Origin: an uncultured Succinivibrionaceae bacterium
GTDB taxonomy: Bacteria > Pseudomonadota > Gammaproteobacteria > Enterobacterales > Succinivibrionaceae
Assembly (NCBI GenBank): GCA_949286015.1
Contig: CASEBB010000077.1
Location: 1-33,819 of the forward strand
DNA length: 33,819 nucleotides
Direction: 5' to 3'
Positions 9,061 to 17,170 of this stretch are shown one piece after another (the stretch's first letter is position 1; every line of letters begins with the position of its first letter). Both the position numbers and the translations under genes were made by a program. Under the pieces are notes generated by a model, which did no database searches, had not been told where the DNA came from, and saw only the letters and a list, made by a program, of their open reading frames with translations.

Positions 9061-9167
9061 AAGGAGTAAGCTAATAGGTGAGGGCTACAAGGTTGAGTGC
9101 TGGTACTTGCCACACCGTAAGATGAATGGTGCAGGCAAGCCTGAACCTATCTTAAGGTTGGACACAC
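9061..9167 (+). repeat. Dispersed intergenic repeat, copy 2
   Basis: A more diverged copy in the fliG-fliH gap. It shares GGCTACAAGGTTGAGTG, GATGAATGGTGCAGG, AAGCCTGAACCT and ATCTTAAGG with the other copies, in the same order and spacing. Confidence 0.7.
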
Positions 9168-9252
9168 ACTCACTGGCCTTAAACTCCGTCATCTATTGAG
9201 TCAGTCGTTCCTTGGCAGCTGAGCCCCTTGTAAGTGCACTACCTACCCTCCT

Positions 9253-9310
9253 AAAACAACAAAGCCCCTGCATGCGCAGAGGCCCTGTGTAGCGCGCCTA
9301 AAGGCGCGCT
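9253..9310 (-). terminator. Intrinsic terminator after fliG
   Basis: Two hairpins lie in series on the minus strand. The first is a perfect 9-bp stem AGCGCGCCT/AGGCGCGCT (9291-9310, loop AA). The second is GCCTCTGC/GCAGGGGC with a GCAT loop followed by TTTGTTGTTTT (9253-9283), a classic intrinsic terminator. It begins about 20 bases after the fliG stop codon. Confidence 0.8.
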
Positions 9311-9330
9311 TATATGCCACGCAATACCGA

Positions 9331-10443
9331 CTACTCGATAAAGTCGTTGTCGGCACCACCACGCGACAGCACAATCTGACCGGCATCCGCCAGCTTGTGG
9401 GCAATAGCCAGAATCTCCTTTTGGGCGGCTTCCACATCGGAGATCTTGGTAGGACCCATAGACTCCAGATCCTCCTTGATACCCTCGCGCATACGCGACG
9501 ACATGTTCTGGTAGAACTTCTCGCGTAAGGCCTCGTCGGCACCCTTGAGGGCCTTTTCCAGCACGTCGGTAGGAACCTCGCGCACCAACAGCTGAATCGA
9601 GCGGTCGTCCACACCACCCAGATTCTCGAACACGAACATGAGGTCTTGAATCTGTTGCCCCATCTCCTTGTCCTGCGCCTGAATGGCATCCATTAACTGC
9701 GTCTCGGTGTTGTTGTCGAGGTAGTTCATGATGTTGGCCGCCGACTTCAGACCACCAATCTTGGCCGTCTGCGCACCAGCCGAACCCGCAAATTGCTTTT
9801 CCATGATCTCATTGAGCTCTTGTAAGGCCGCAGGTTGCACCTCTTCTAAGGTGGCAATACGCATTATGAGGTCGAGGCGCACCGTCTCTGGGAACTGACT
9901 TAAAATCTGCGCCGACTGCTCAGGATCAAGGTAGGAGAGCACAATGGTCTGAATCTGAGGGTGCTCGTTTTGGATAATAGTCGCCACCTGACGGGCATCC
10001 ATCCACTTGAGCGAATCCAGACCATGCGAGCCACTGCCCATGGAGATCTGGTCGACCAGATTGTTGGCCTTGTCCTCGCCTAAGGCCGCCACCAGAGCGT
10101 TCTTCACGAAGTCGGACGAGCCTAAGCCAATGTTCGAGTGCTTGGTGATATTGGTGAGGAAGGTCTTGTGCACAGCGTTAACGCTGTCCTGATTAAAGTC
10201 CTCCAGCTCGGCCATGCGGATACCGAGCTTTTGCACCTGCTTCGGCTGCAGATTGCGGAATAAAGCCGCAGCATCGTCCTCTGACAATGACAGCATTAAG
10301 ATAGCGGCTTTGTCGATGCCAGAGAGCTTCTCTAAAGCCATCTTTTCGTCGTCAGTCAACTCGAGACCGTTAGAATTGCTCTGCTTCATAGGAGCAGCTG
10401 GGTAGCTGGTGCCACCCTGACGCACGAGGGCGCGATCTGACAT
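9331..10443 (-). CDS. fliG: Flagellar motor switch protein FliG
   Basis: FliG forms the upper part of the C ring on FliF. It takes torque from MotA/MotB-type stators and switches rotation with FliM and FliN. The 370-residue product has the N-domain (about 35-130), the middle domain with the EHPQ motif (NEHPQIQT) that binds FliM, and the C-domain with the torque helix DDRSIQLLVREV, whose charged residues match those of E. coli FliG. It is about 40 residues longer than E. coli FliG (331), mainly a polar N-terminal leader before the conserved start of the N-domain. The ATG at 10443 has GAGG about nine bases upstream; a start ten codons earlier is less likely. The flanking gaps contain terminators on both sides. 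Confidence 0.98.
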   Translation of the reverse strand: MSDRALVRQGGTSYPAAPMKQSNSNGLELTDDEKMALEKLSGIDKAAILMLSLSEDDAAALFRNLQPKQVQKLGIRMAELEDFNQDSVNAVHKTFLTNITKHSNIGLGSSDFVKNALVAALGEDKANNLVDQISMGSGSHGLDSLKWMDARQVATIIQNEHPQIQTIVLSYLDPEQSAQILSQFPETVRLDLIMRIATLEEVQPAALQELNEIMEKQFAGSAGAQTAKIGGLKSAANIMNYLDNNTETQLMDAIQAQDKEMGQQIQDLMFVFENLGGVDDRSIQLLVREVPTDVLEKALKGADEALREKFYQNMSSRMREGIKEDLESMGPTKISDVEAAQKEILAIAHKLADAGQIVLSRGGADNDFIE

Positions 10444-10534
10444 AAACAAAACCTCAAAGGGGAAATAAGCCACCCCGCACTACAAAGCCCACAAGCTAAC
10501 AGGCTCTTCACGCGTACAGGGCGCCATCAAAAGA

Positions 10535-10578
10535 AAAAAGCCTCAGCAAGCACGTCTTCTAGCCCACTGAAGCTTTTT
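10535..10578 (-). terminator. Terminator between fliF and fliG
   Basis: A 12-bp stem with one G-U type pair (10535-10546 with 10567-10578, AAAAAGC...CAG arms) and a 20-base loop has T-runs on both strands. On the minus strand the T-run continues as TTTTTTCTTTT. It lies 83 bases after the fliF stop, so fliG would need readthrough or its own promoter. Confidence 0.65.
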
Positions 10579-10660
10579 CCCTCTCATTTCAAATCTGGGG
10601 AGTGCTTACACCACTTGCTTGCCCTACAAGTTTGCCTTATAGGGCAAAGCCTACACAAGG

Positions 10661-12586
10661 CTATAAGCCATTGTTGTTATTGCGGTTGTTCTTCTTCTTG
10701 TCCTTCTTGTCCTTCATGTCGGAATTAATCCAATCACGCAGCACTTCAGCAGAAAGCTGTGGCTCGTTGGACACTAAGGTACGCACGGCATTGAGCAGAT
10801 CCTCATCACGGTGCAGGTTAGGTAACTCAATACCACCCTCACGGTTGATGTTGTAGATCTGATCGTTAAGCTCATTCTGCGCAGCGATGAGGTTGAGATC
10901 ATCCTCACCACCTAAGGCCGAGCCGTTATCCATCTCTAATTGACGCTCCAGCTCCGCATCCTCGGCCGAGCGACCACGCAGCAGGCGGTTGATCATTGGG
11001 CGTACCACAAAGACCACCAACACAAGGATGATTAAGACCGCGCCGCCAATACGCAGAATACGTAAGAAGGCCTCTTGTTGCCACCATGGCAGAGCAGGCT
11101 GCACATCGTCGTGAGGGAAAGCGATGTTTTCCACCGTAATCACGTCACCACGACGCTCGTCTAAACCTAAGCCCGCACGCACTAAGTCAGCGATCTTATC
11201 GAGATCCTCTTGCGAGCGAGGTGCATAGGTGACCGCACCATCATCAGAGCTCTGACGCATGTCATCCACAGCCACCGACACCGTTAAGCGCTGTACCTGA
11301 TTGGTAGGACGCACCGTGTGACGGACTGTAGTGTCAAGCTCGTAATTGCGCACCGCCTCGCGATTTTCATTTTGCATGGCCAAGCTGTCTTCAGCGGTAG
11401 CCGTGCCATCGCGTAATTGCTGCGGAATAGTGGCATTAGCAGGTGGCTGGTTAGAAAGCGAACCTGGCACACCATATGGGCTGCCATTGTCGTTATTGCC
11501 GCGCTCCTCACGTAAGGTCTCAGAACGCACCACCTGATTGTCAGGGTTGTAGAACTGACGGGTCTCTTCCTCCATGGTGGTGTCTAAGGTGACGTCCACC
11601 TCGGCGGAGTAATTACCCTCGCCTAACATTGGGCGGAGGATGGAATCGAGCTTCTCGCGATATTGCGCCTCACGCAGCGTGCGCATTTCAAATTCGCGCT
11701 GCAGGCGGTTATCGGAGACGGCATTATTGTCGGTGCTTAAGACGCGGCCGTTTTGATCGGTAACGGACACATCCTTAGCCAGCATGTTGTGCACCGAAGC
11801 GGCCACAGTGTAGCGAATGGAGTTAACCGTCTCAGGGGTGAGGTAGGCACCGTTCTTTAAGGTCACCACCACCGCTGCAGATGGACGTTGCTGCTCACGG
11901 GCAAAGACGTTATCACGAGGAATAGCCAACAGCACGGTAGCGTGCTCAATGCCATTCATGCGGCCAATAGCCTCACCCAGCTGCATTTCACGGCTATGCT
12001 TAATACGCTCACCTTCTAAGCGCTGCGACACACCAAAGCCGTTGTCGCGCATGATGATGGCGTCTTGCTCGGCGATCTTGTGCACCGCAATGTTATTGCG
12101 CAGCATCGCCTCACGCACCTTTTCGTAGTCCTCCATTGGCACCGAGATGGAGTCACCACGTAAGGTGTAGTTAAAGCCCTGCAGACTTAAGAAGTCGAGA
12201 ACCGGACCAATTTCCTCGTCGGTGTAGCGACCTAAGGTACGCTGCGAGGCCGCCTCATTGCTTGATTGCAGAGAGAGCAGACCGAAGATAGCGCCGGTGA
12301 CAAAGAGCACTAAGAAGCCCAGAATAATGAGCTTGCGTAAGATTTCGCCATTGTGGACGAACTCATTGACGCGGCCTTTGAAGTTATTGGCAGGAGGCTG
12401 GGTGGACATGGTGCTGCCCACGGTACCGCCAATGCGATTGTCATCATCCCCATCAGCGAAAGCGGCCTCAGCTTGCACGCCTGCTTGAGGTTGAGCGCCA
12501 CCGGTAGCGTTAGGATCGACAAGAGCCGTGCTAGGTTCCTGCTGATTGCCACCAGTGTTGGCCACTGGAAAGGAATTGTCTGACAT
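10661..12586 (-). CDS. fliF: Flagellar MS-ring protein FliF
   Basis: FliF assembles the MS ring in the inner membrane, the base on which rod, export gate and C ring are built. The 641-residue product has a cytoplasmic N-terminus, TM1 at about 85-107 (hydrophobic stretch from ILRKLII), the ring-building YscJ/FliF domains (about 115-300), a polar variable periplasmic region (about 350-420), TM2 at about 530-552, and a C-terminal cytoplasmic segment with the FliG-binding helix (around LLNAVRTLV and LRDWIN). The extreme C-terminus is an unusual Lys/Asp then Asn-rich tail ending NNNNGL. The start at 12586 has AAGGA six bases upstream. E. coli FliF has 552 residues; the excess is in the N-terminal leader and variable loop. 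Confidence 0.98.
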   Translation of the reverse strand: MSDNSFPVANTGGNQQEPSTALVDPNATGGAQPQAGVQAEAAFADGDDDNRIGGTVGSTMSTQPPANNFKGRVNEFVHNGEILRKLIILGFLVLFVTGAIFGLLSLQSSNEAASQRTLGRYTDEEIGPVLDFLSLQGFNYTLRGDSISVPMEDYEKVREAMLRNNIAVHKIAEQDAIIMRDNGFGVSQRLEGERIKHSREMQLGEAIGRMNGIEHATVLLAIPRDNVFAREQQRPSAAVVVTLKNGAYLTPETVNSIRYTVAASVHNMLAKDVSVTDQNGRVLSTDNNAVSDNRLQREFEMRTLREAQYREKLDSILRPMLGEGNYSAEVDVTLDTTMEEETRQFYNPDNQVVRSETLREERGNNDNGSPYGVPGSLSNQPPANATIPQQLRDGTATAEDSLAMQNENREAVRNYELDTTVRHTVRPTNQVQRLTVSVAVDDMRQSSDDGAVTYAPRSQEDLDKIADLVRAGLGLDERRGDVITVENIAFPHDDVQPALPWWQQEAFLRILRIGGAVLIILVLVVFVVRPMINRLLRGRSAEDAELERQLEMDNGSALGGEDDLNLIAAQNELNDQIYNINREGGIELPNLHRDEDLLNAVRTLVSNEPQLSAEVLRDWINSDMKDKKDKKKNNRNNNNGL

Positions 12587-12721
12587 TTTCTATCCTTTAG
12601 ACGACGAGACTAAAGCTGTAGCCTAGAGCAAAGGAATGGGGAACGCGCTCAAGAGGAGAAAGCACTGAGGAGGCTAAATTCAGTGGGGGTAGCGCGATAA
12701 AAGGGGGCGAAACAGAAACTA

Positions 12722-12757
12722 CAAAACCACGCGCGGCGTAGTAACGCGCGGCGTGGT
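12722..12757 (-). terminator. Hairpin between fliE and fliF
   Basis: ACCACGC (12726-12732) pairs with GCGTGGT (12751-12757), enclosing GC-rich arms with a small internal loop; TTTTG follows on the minus strand. It starts 11 bases after the fliE stop codon. The T-run is short, so partial termination or RNA processing is more likely than full termination. Confidence 0.5.
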
Positions 12758-12768
12758 CTATTTCGCAG

Positions 12769-13290
12769 CTAAATCTGCATTTGCATGATGGACTGATAGG
12801 CTTCCACGATACGATTACGTATCTGCAAAGTAGCCTCAAAGGAGAGGCTGGACTTTTGGGAAGCAATCATGACATCAGAAAGGGTAATGGAGCGATCGCC
12901 CACATCAAAACGAGAGCTTAACTCACCGGCCTTGTTTTGTAAGAAGTTCACATTCTCAAAGGCATCGGTAAGTAACTGCTTAAATTCGCCAACAGTCTGA
13001 CCGGCACTTTCTGGAGGCACCGGAGAAAGGTGCGTAGCGGCAGCGGCATTGTCCTGACCGATAGCAGCGGCAGCTTGCTGCGCGTTTTGGCTCATGGACA
13101 GTGCATCGGCGCGTAAAGCACGGGCAGCGCTTTCGCCGCTAAAGTAATCAGCTTGCGCGACGTTTAAACCTAAGTTGTTATTAACGGTGGTGTTAAAGCC
13201 ACGAGCGCCCTGACCCATAGCCTGCAGGTGCTGATTCATGCGATCAAGCTGGGATAAAAACCCAGAGGTGCTGATCTGCTCGACGCTCAT
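12769..13290 (-). CDS. fliE: Flagellar hook-basal body protein FliE
   Basis: FliE joins the MS ring and export gate to the proximal rod and is the first protein exported. The conserved family region is the C-terminal 100 residues, including LLTDAFENVN, DRSITLSDVMIASQKSSLSFEA (in part) and the terminal YQSIMQMQI, which matches FliE of polar-flagellated bacteria. At 173 residues it is longer than E. coli FliE (104) because of an N-terminal Gln/Ala/Asn-rich extension, consistent with an unstructured secretion segment. The ATG at 13290 follows AGGAG at seven bases. It is the first gene of the flagellar block, with a candidate sigma-54 promoter 56 bases upstream. Confidence 0.95.
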   Translation of the reverse strand: MSVEQISTSGFLSQLDRMNQHLQAMGQGARGFNTTVNNNLGLNVAQADYFSGESAARALRADALSMSQNAQQAAAAIGQDNAAAATHLSPVPPESAGQTVGEFKQLLTDAFENVNFLQNKAGELSSRFDVGDRSITLSDVMIASQKSSLSFEATLQIRNRIVEAYQSIMQMQI

Positions 13291-13345
13291 CCCTGTGCTC
13301 CTGTCAGTTTAATGACGAAAATAAAGAAAACTGGGCAAAAATAAG

Positions 13346-13360
13346 TCAAAAACTATGCCA
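13346..13360 (-). promoter_or_regulatory. Candidate sigma-54 promoter of fliE
   Basis: On the minus strand TGGCATAGTTTTTGA fits the -24/-12 layout TGGCAC-N5-TTGC except for A in place of the final C and T for C at the sixth base; the GG to G(C) spacing is right. It lies 56 bases before the fliE start. fliE operons of polar-flagellated gammaproteobacteria are often sigma-54 dependent, which supports the call; the imperfect -12 weakens it. Confidence 0.35.
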
Positions 13361-14060
13361 CGACGCCCGTTCCCCAATGTGCAGAATTGGCTTAAACAAG
13401 CCAGCGGTGAGGGGTACGGCATCCGAGCATGAGGCGGGAATGAAGGTGCTTTTTTTCGGGGGTGATTAGAGGAAAACAGCTACCTGCGGCGGTAGCTTTG
13501 TACAAGAGCATCCTAGAGGCGAGGCCTATAGTAAAGTCAGCTCTTTTGAAGTTCGTACAGTGCGTTACCCACACGGTGTACGGTGTACCAAAGAGCGTGG
13601 CAAGCACAGCCATACGCTCTGACGTCAGTGAGCTACCCAGAGCCGTCTGCCTGCTTTTATGTGGCAGCGGCATACACTCAGCGGACAACACATTTTTGTG
13701 CCCCAGCGGCACACTTTTGTGCAACGTGACATTATAGCCCTGCACAGGGCAAAGAAACCATTTTTACACAAAAAGAAGCTCAGCTCAGAACAGCTAAGCA
13801 CTCCTGCCAACAACAGCCAACAGTTGTTAGTTACTGGCAGTCACATGTTGTCAGAAGAGCGAGCGTGACTCTGAGGTGTAGCTCAGTTTGATGCAAGATT
13901 AGTGACGGCAGAGCTACACAGCACCTACTATAGATAGCGCAAGTAGCCTGCACGGTGCTGTTAGCGCCCATGCACGCCAGAAACTGGCGCGTTATCCCTA
14001 AAGGGGCAAAAATGTGGCAAGCGACGGCAAGGAGCCGTGCCGTAGTAAAGGTCACGCATG

Positions 14061-14166
14061 GGAATGAGTGCTCTACAAAGTGACGGCTGCAAGGTTAAGT
14101 GAGGGTAGATTCCACACCTCGAGATGAATGGTGCAGGTAAGCCTGAGCTTATCTTAAGGCGGGGCA
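14061..14166 (+). repeat. Dispersed intergenic repeat, copy 3
   Basis: This is the best reference copy. Conserved blocks are AAGTGACGGCTGCAAGG, GGTTAAGTGAGGGTA, CACACCTCGAGATGAATGG, TGCAGGTAAGCC and CTTATCTTAAGG. Within it, GGCTGCAAGGTTAAGTGAG and GGTGCAGGTAAGCCTGAG look like an imperfect internal direct repeat. Confidence 0.8.
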
Positions 14167-14295
14167 TTAATGCTTGCCTTAGAGGCTGTCAGTCCCTACA
14201 TTCCACTGCTGTCCACAGCTCCCCTGCTATGCTCTGCTCCTGCCTATGCCCATGGTCATGGCCATGACCCAGCCCTATTGCCCCTGAATAACGAC

Positions 14296-14332
14296 AAAGC
14301 CGCTGCCATACGCGCGTATAGCAACGGCCTTT
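14296..14332 (-). terminator. Terminator after the sialidase-like gene
   Basis: A hairpin of about 18 bp with two G-U type pairs and one bulge (AAAGCCGCTGCCATACGC paired with the segment ending GGCCTTT). It lies 140 bases past the stop codon on the minus strand; the T-run is only three bases on either strand. Confidence 0.45.
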
Positions 14333-14472
14333 ATGACAGAGCTACCGCCGTTGGTGGGCAGGCTGCACGCTGTTTAGCGCGCTCTGTTTCTTGACAGCTG
14401 GGGATGCATGGCGGGCAGCGCATAGCTGCGCCACACCACGCCATTAAGGCCATTAGGCCACTAAGCCTGCTC

Positions 14473-15858
14473 TTAGTCCTTAAGCAAGCGGAAGATGCGG
14501 ATCTTAATCGCCTTACGGTGGTCGGTGTAGCTGATGTAGAGCAGGTTATGACGGCGGTCTACCTGCATGTATGGCGAGGTAAAGATGCCGTTAGCGTCAT
14601 CTTCAAGACGCAGGAACTCCTTAAAGCTCTTGCCGTCAGAGGACACATACAGCGCTAAAGGTGCATTTTTGGAGGTGTCAACGGCAGACACATCCACCGT
14701 TGGGGTCGCAATGAGGCGGCCGCAAACGATGAGGTGATTTAAGTAGGTCACCGCATCGATAGCAGCGTTGCAGTTTACCAGTGGCAGTGGATAAGGCTCG
14801 CCCCATGAGGCACCTGCATCATGACTGTCAGCCTGATAAACCTGAGCACCACTGGCGCTTAAGAGCATGTGTACTGTCGAGGCCTTGGCATCAAGCTCCT
14901 CGGCGCTTAAGCCTGCTAAGGAGCAGCCCTCCATTTCGTGCATGCCCAGATCCTCATAGAGGGAGGCCTGCACCACCCCCTTAGCGGTATAGGCTTTTGC
15001 CGCTTCAGCCTTTTCCTTTTGGATATCAGCAGGGGTGATCTCGTTACTGGTGTTTAAGGTACGCAGATCGTCGTCACTGTAATCAGAGAAAGCTAAGCCC
15101 TCATCGCTATCGACCGAGCTAGGTAAGAGTACACGACCGGCGTATGGGCCCTTACGCACAACGTAAGGCTTAGTACGCACAGGGCCACGGCCTAACTCTG
15201 GGTTATTGGTGACGACACGGCATGGAGTCGTAAAGAGGGCACCGTCGTTAAAGCTTAAGCTCATGTAGCTGACGGAGCGATCGCTGACCTTAGCGGCCTT
15301 ATAGATTAAGGCAACGACGTTATCAGCATCGCCATCGATGGCTTCGCTGTTTTCCGCTTTCTCTTTGACCTGAGCGACGATATCGTTCACGGCGGTGTGG
15401 ATAGCGCCGGTAGCAGCAGGAGCGTGCTCCCCACCTTGGTTTTGGCGGCGCTCACGTAACTCGGCACCTTGGTTTAAGTAGAAGAGGACTGGGGTGCAAT
15501 TAGCCTTTTGGTTGCGCTGTGGGCAATCTAACTTCTGTACCAGAGAGTGGCTGCCGTCGGCCTCGATCTTAATGACGTAAATTGAGGTATCGGCCATACC
15601 ACGATCTGAACCGGCGTAGAAGGCACAGAGCATTGGGCTAAAAGGAATAAAGGCGTGGTGAAAGTGCTCGTGCTTAAGAGGCAGGATTGTGCTGGCGTGG
15701 CACACGCGTACAGGGGCGTTGGCATTACCCCAGCCAGTCACACCACCATTGGCCGAACCAAACAGGGCGGTGGTAGATTTGGCGGAAGCTTCTTGATTTG
15801 CGCGCTCCACCTCATCGAGAGTAATGGAGGTACTAAAAACCTCGTGAATTTTTACCAT
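14473..15858 (-). CDS. Sialidase-like six-bladed propeller protein (BNR repeat)
   Basis: The product resembles the predicted neuraminidase group (BNR/Asp-box proteins, COG4692-like). Visible features are RVCHASTI near 51-58, where sialidases have an early arginine; AFYAGSDRGMADTSIYV (about 79-95); ELGRGPVRTKPYVV (221-234), matching the conserved GRGPIKNKPI-type strand; an Asp box SHDAGASWG (345-353); and a second, degenerate one around VSSDGKSF. The C-terminus SYTDHRKAIKIRIF matches the family's final blade. The start ATG at 15858 has GGAG about 11 bases upstream. There is no signal peptide, so the 461-residue protein should be cytoplasmic. Two acidic insertions (about 140-185 and 255-300) are unusual. 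Whether it cleaves sialic acid or another sugar, or has lost activity, cannot be decided here. Confidence 0.65.
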   Translation of the reverse strand: MVKIHEVFSTSITLDEVERANQEASAKSTTALFGSANGGVTGWGNANAPVRVCHASTILPLKHEHFHHAFIPFSPMLCAFYAGSDRGMADTSIYVIKIEADGSHSLVQKLDCPQRNQKANCTPVLFYLNQGAELRERRQNQGGEHAPAATGAIHTAVNDIVAQVKEKAENSEAIDGDADNVVALIYKAAKVSDRSVSYMSLSFNDGALFTTPCRVVTNNPELGRGPVRTKPYVVRKGPYAGRVLLPSSVDSDEGLAFSDYSDDDLRTLNTSNEITPADIQKEKAEAAKAYTAKGVVQASLYEDLGMHEMEGCSLAGLSAEELDAKASTVHMLLSASGAQVYQADSHDAGASWGEPYPLPLVNCNAAIDAVTYLNHLIVCGRLIATPTVDVSAVDTSKNAPLALYVSSDGKSFKEFLRLEDDANGIFTSPYMQVDRRHNLLYISYTDHRKAIKIRIFRLLKD

Positions 15859-16802
15859 ACAAATCGCGGCTCCTATCGCCACTGGTGTCTGAAAGCTAAG
15901 GCCTAAAGAAGCGTCTTAGCGTCAATGCGGTCAGCGCCGACGACAACCTCAGTTTGCAAACAGAGCACGCCCTCCTAAACAACAAATCTAAACCACTGGC
16001 TGTAGGCTTCCCTACAGTATTGATGCCCGAAAAAGCGCGGTTACATAGCACGCAGCGCGGTGCGGGGCCAATAGTATACGCCTATTACTGGGCCTTACCG
16101 GCGCTATTTCTTTCACACTTAGCACCACGTGGTGCAAGAAAGCGCAACACACTGGTTGTAAGGAGGAAAGAAATCTTTGTTCGTGCTGATTTTTACCGCT
16201 AAAAGAACCTAGCATTATGCCAAGAGCTAACTTAGCAAAGAGCGGGAATTCTGAGCAATATTCTTAGGGCGCAGATGTGAGCAATACAGCATTTTGTTTG
16301 GCGGGCACACTGTAGTGGGGAGCAACAACTATCGCCTATGTCCAAGCTTCTCAGGATAGCAGTCCAAAGAGCACATCGCGGTACGTCCCTTTTACGGCCG
16401 CCTGTCGCCTTAGGGTAAGGGCTTAATGTGAGGTCGCAGCACCCCACTGCCAGCATCATCTCTAAGAGAAAGGTCGGTCAGGTTATCAGTGTCCATCTGC
16501 TGCGGAGCATCAAGGTCTATCGCAGGTGCACGCCTCTCCCCATTGCTCCTAACACTGGTGCAGCTTGATGCTTTCAGCCCCTACCACACGACCCCCAAGT
16601 ACTGCCCGCTGCAGATGATATCGAGAGAGATGGTGGTGGCGCTCTATACTACCTCCGAGGTGCTAATGCTTTAGGGATGATCACGATGTCCCTACCTACG
16701 CTTACTCATTTCATCTCACTACGTCCTCTCTGCAACAGTGCACCTTTTTAGGGCATCTGTGAAATTTTTGAAATTTTTTTCTGTCCCGTGCTCCGCCCGT
16801 TT

Positions 16803-16978
16803 TGTCTACTTTTGTCTACTGTTGTCTACAAAAAACCGCCTGCCCCGCACTGACCTCTGCCATAGCACTAGAAAAGTGCAGTCGTAGACAACGCTGCCGC
16901 TGCTTTTTACTGAGCCGCGCTCATTTGTAGACAACAGGACAGCACGCCCTGTCTACCACCTGTCTACTGCCGGTCTAC
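16803..16978. repeat. Phased TGTCTAC array (iteron-like)
   Basis: The heptamer TGTCTAC occurs at 16803, 16813, 16823, 16950 and 16961, its complement GTAGACA at 16884 and 16927, and a one-base variant GGTCTAC at 16972. The left three are spaced exactly 10 bases and the right three exactly 11, so they face the same side of the helix. An AT-rich patch with A- and T-tracts lies just to the left. The form is that of a multi-site protein-binding array. Confidence 0.75.
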
Positions 16979-17170
16979 TACTGCAAGATGGTTCTTTATC
17001 TTAATCACGGGATGCACTAAAAAGGTGTGACCTAATTTGGTTCATCTGTTGAACAAAATGGTCACGATCCCTGATAGACACATGAACAAGAACCGCAAGA
17101 TCACACCACCAATCCGCTTTTGCACCATGCTTTTCAGCATTACAGCGCCCGCCAGACGCTTGTTTATGAG

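Larger units (their letters stand above)
8781..9330. other. fliG-fliH gap
   Basis: This 550-base gap interrupts what is usually a tight operon. It holds two hairpins next to fliG (9253-9310) and one copy of the dispersed repeat (9061-9167). The rest, including an A-rich patch upstream of fliH, shows no recognisable promoter; if the terminator works, fliHIJ need a promoter here. Confidence 0.5.
13291..14472. other. Gene-free region upstream of fliE
   Basis: No convincing gene lies in this 1.2 kb. It holds a candidate fliE promoter (13346-13360), a short direct repeat of the form ACAyTTTTGTGC (about 13688-13722), one copy of the dispersed repeat, a perfect 16-bp palindrome GGTCATGGCCATGACC (14254-14269) and the terminator of the gene to its right. 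A 74-codon plus-strand frame from 14170 begins like a signal peptide but lacks a ribosome binding site. Confidence 0.5.

Noticed and set aside
14170..14394. Small exported protein with an HGHGHD motif
   Set aside because: A signal-like N-terminus is present, but there is no ribosome binding site, it starts inside the flank of a dispersed repeat, and the palindrome at 14254-14269 alone creates the His-Gly pattern.
16803..16978. CRISPR array
   Set aside because: The repeated unit is only 7-10 bases, spacers are of 3-4 bases or irregular, and orientation changes. No cas gene is present.
16755..16980. Plasmid or phage replication origin
   Set aside because: The array plus AT-rich patch fits the layout, but there is no initiator gene and no DnaA boxes that I can see, so I report only the array.
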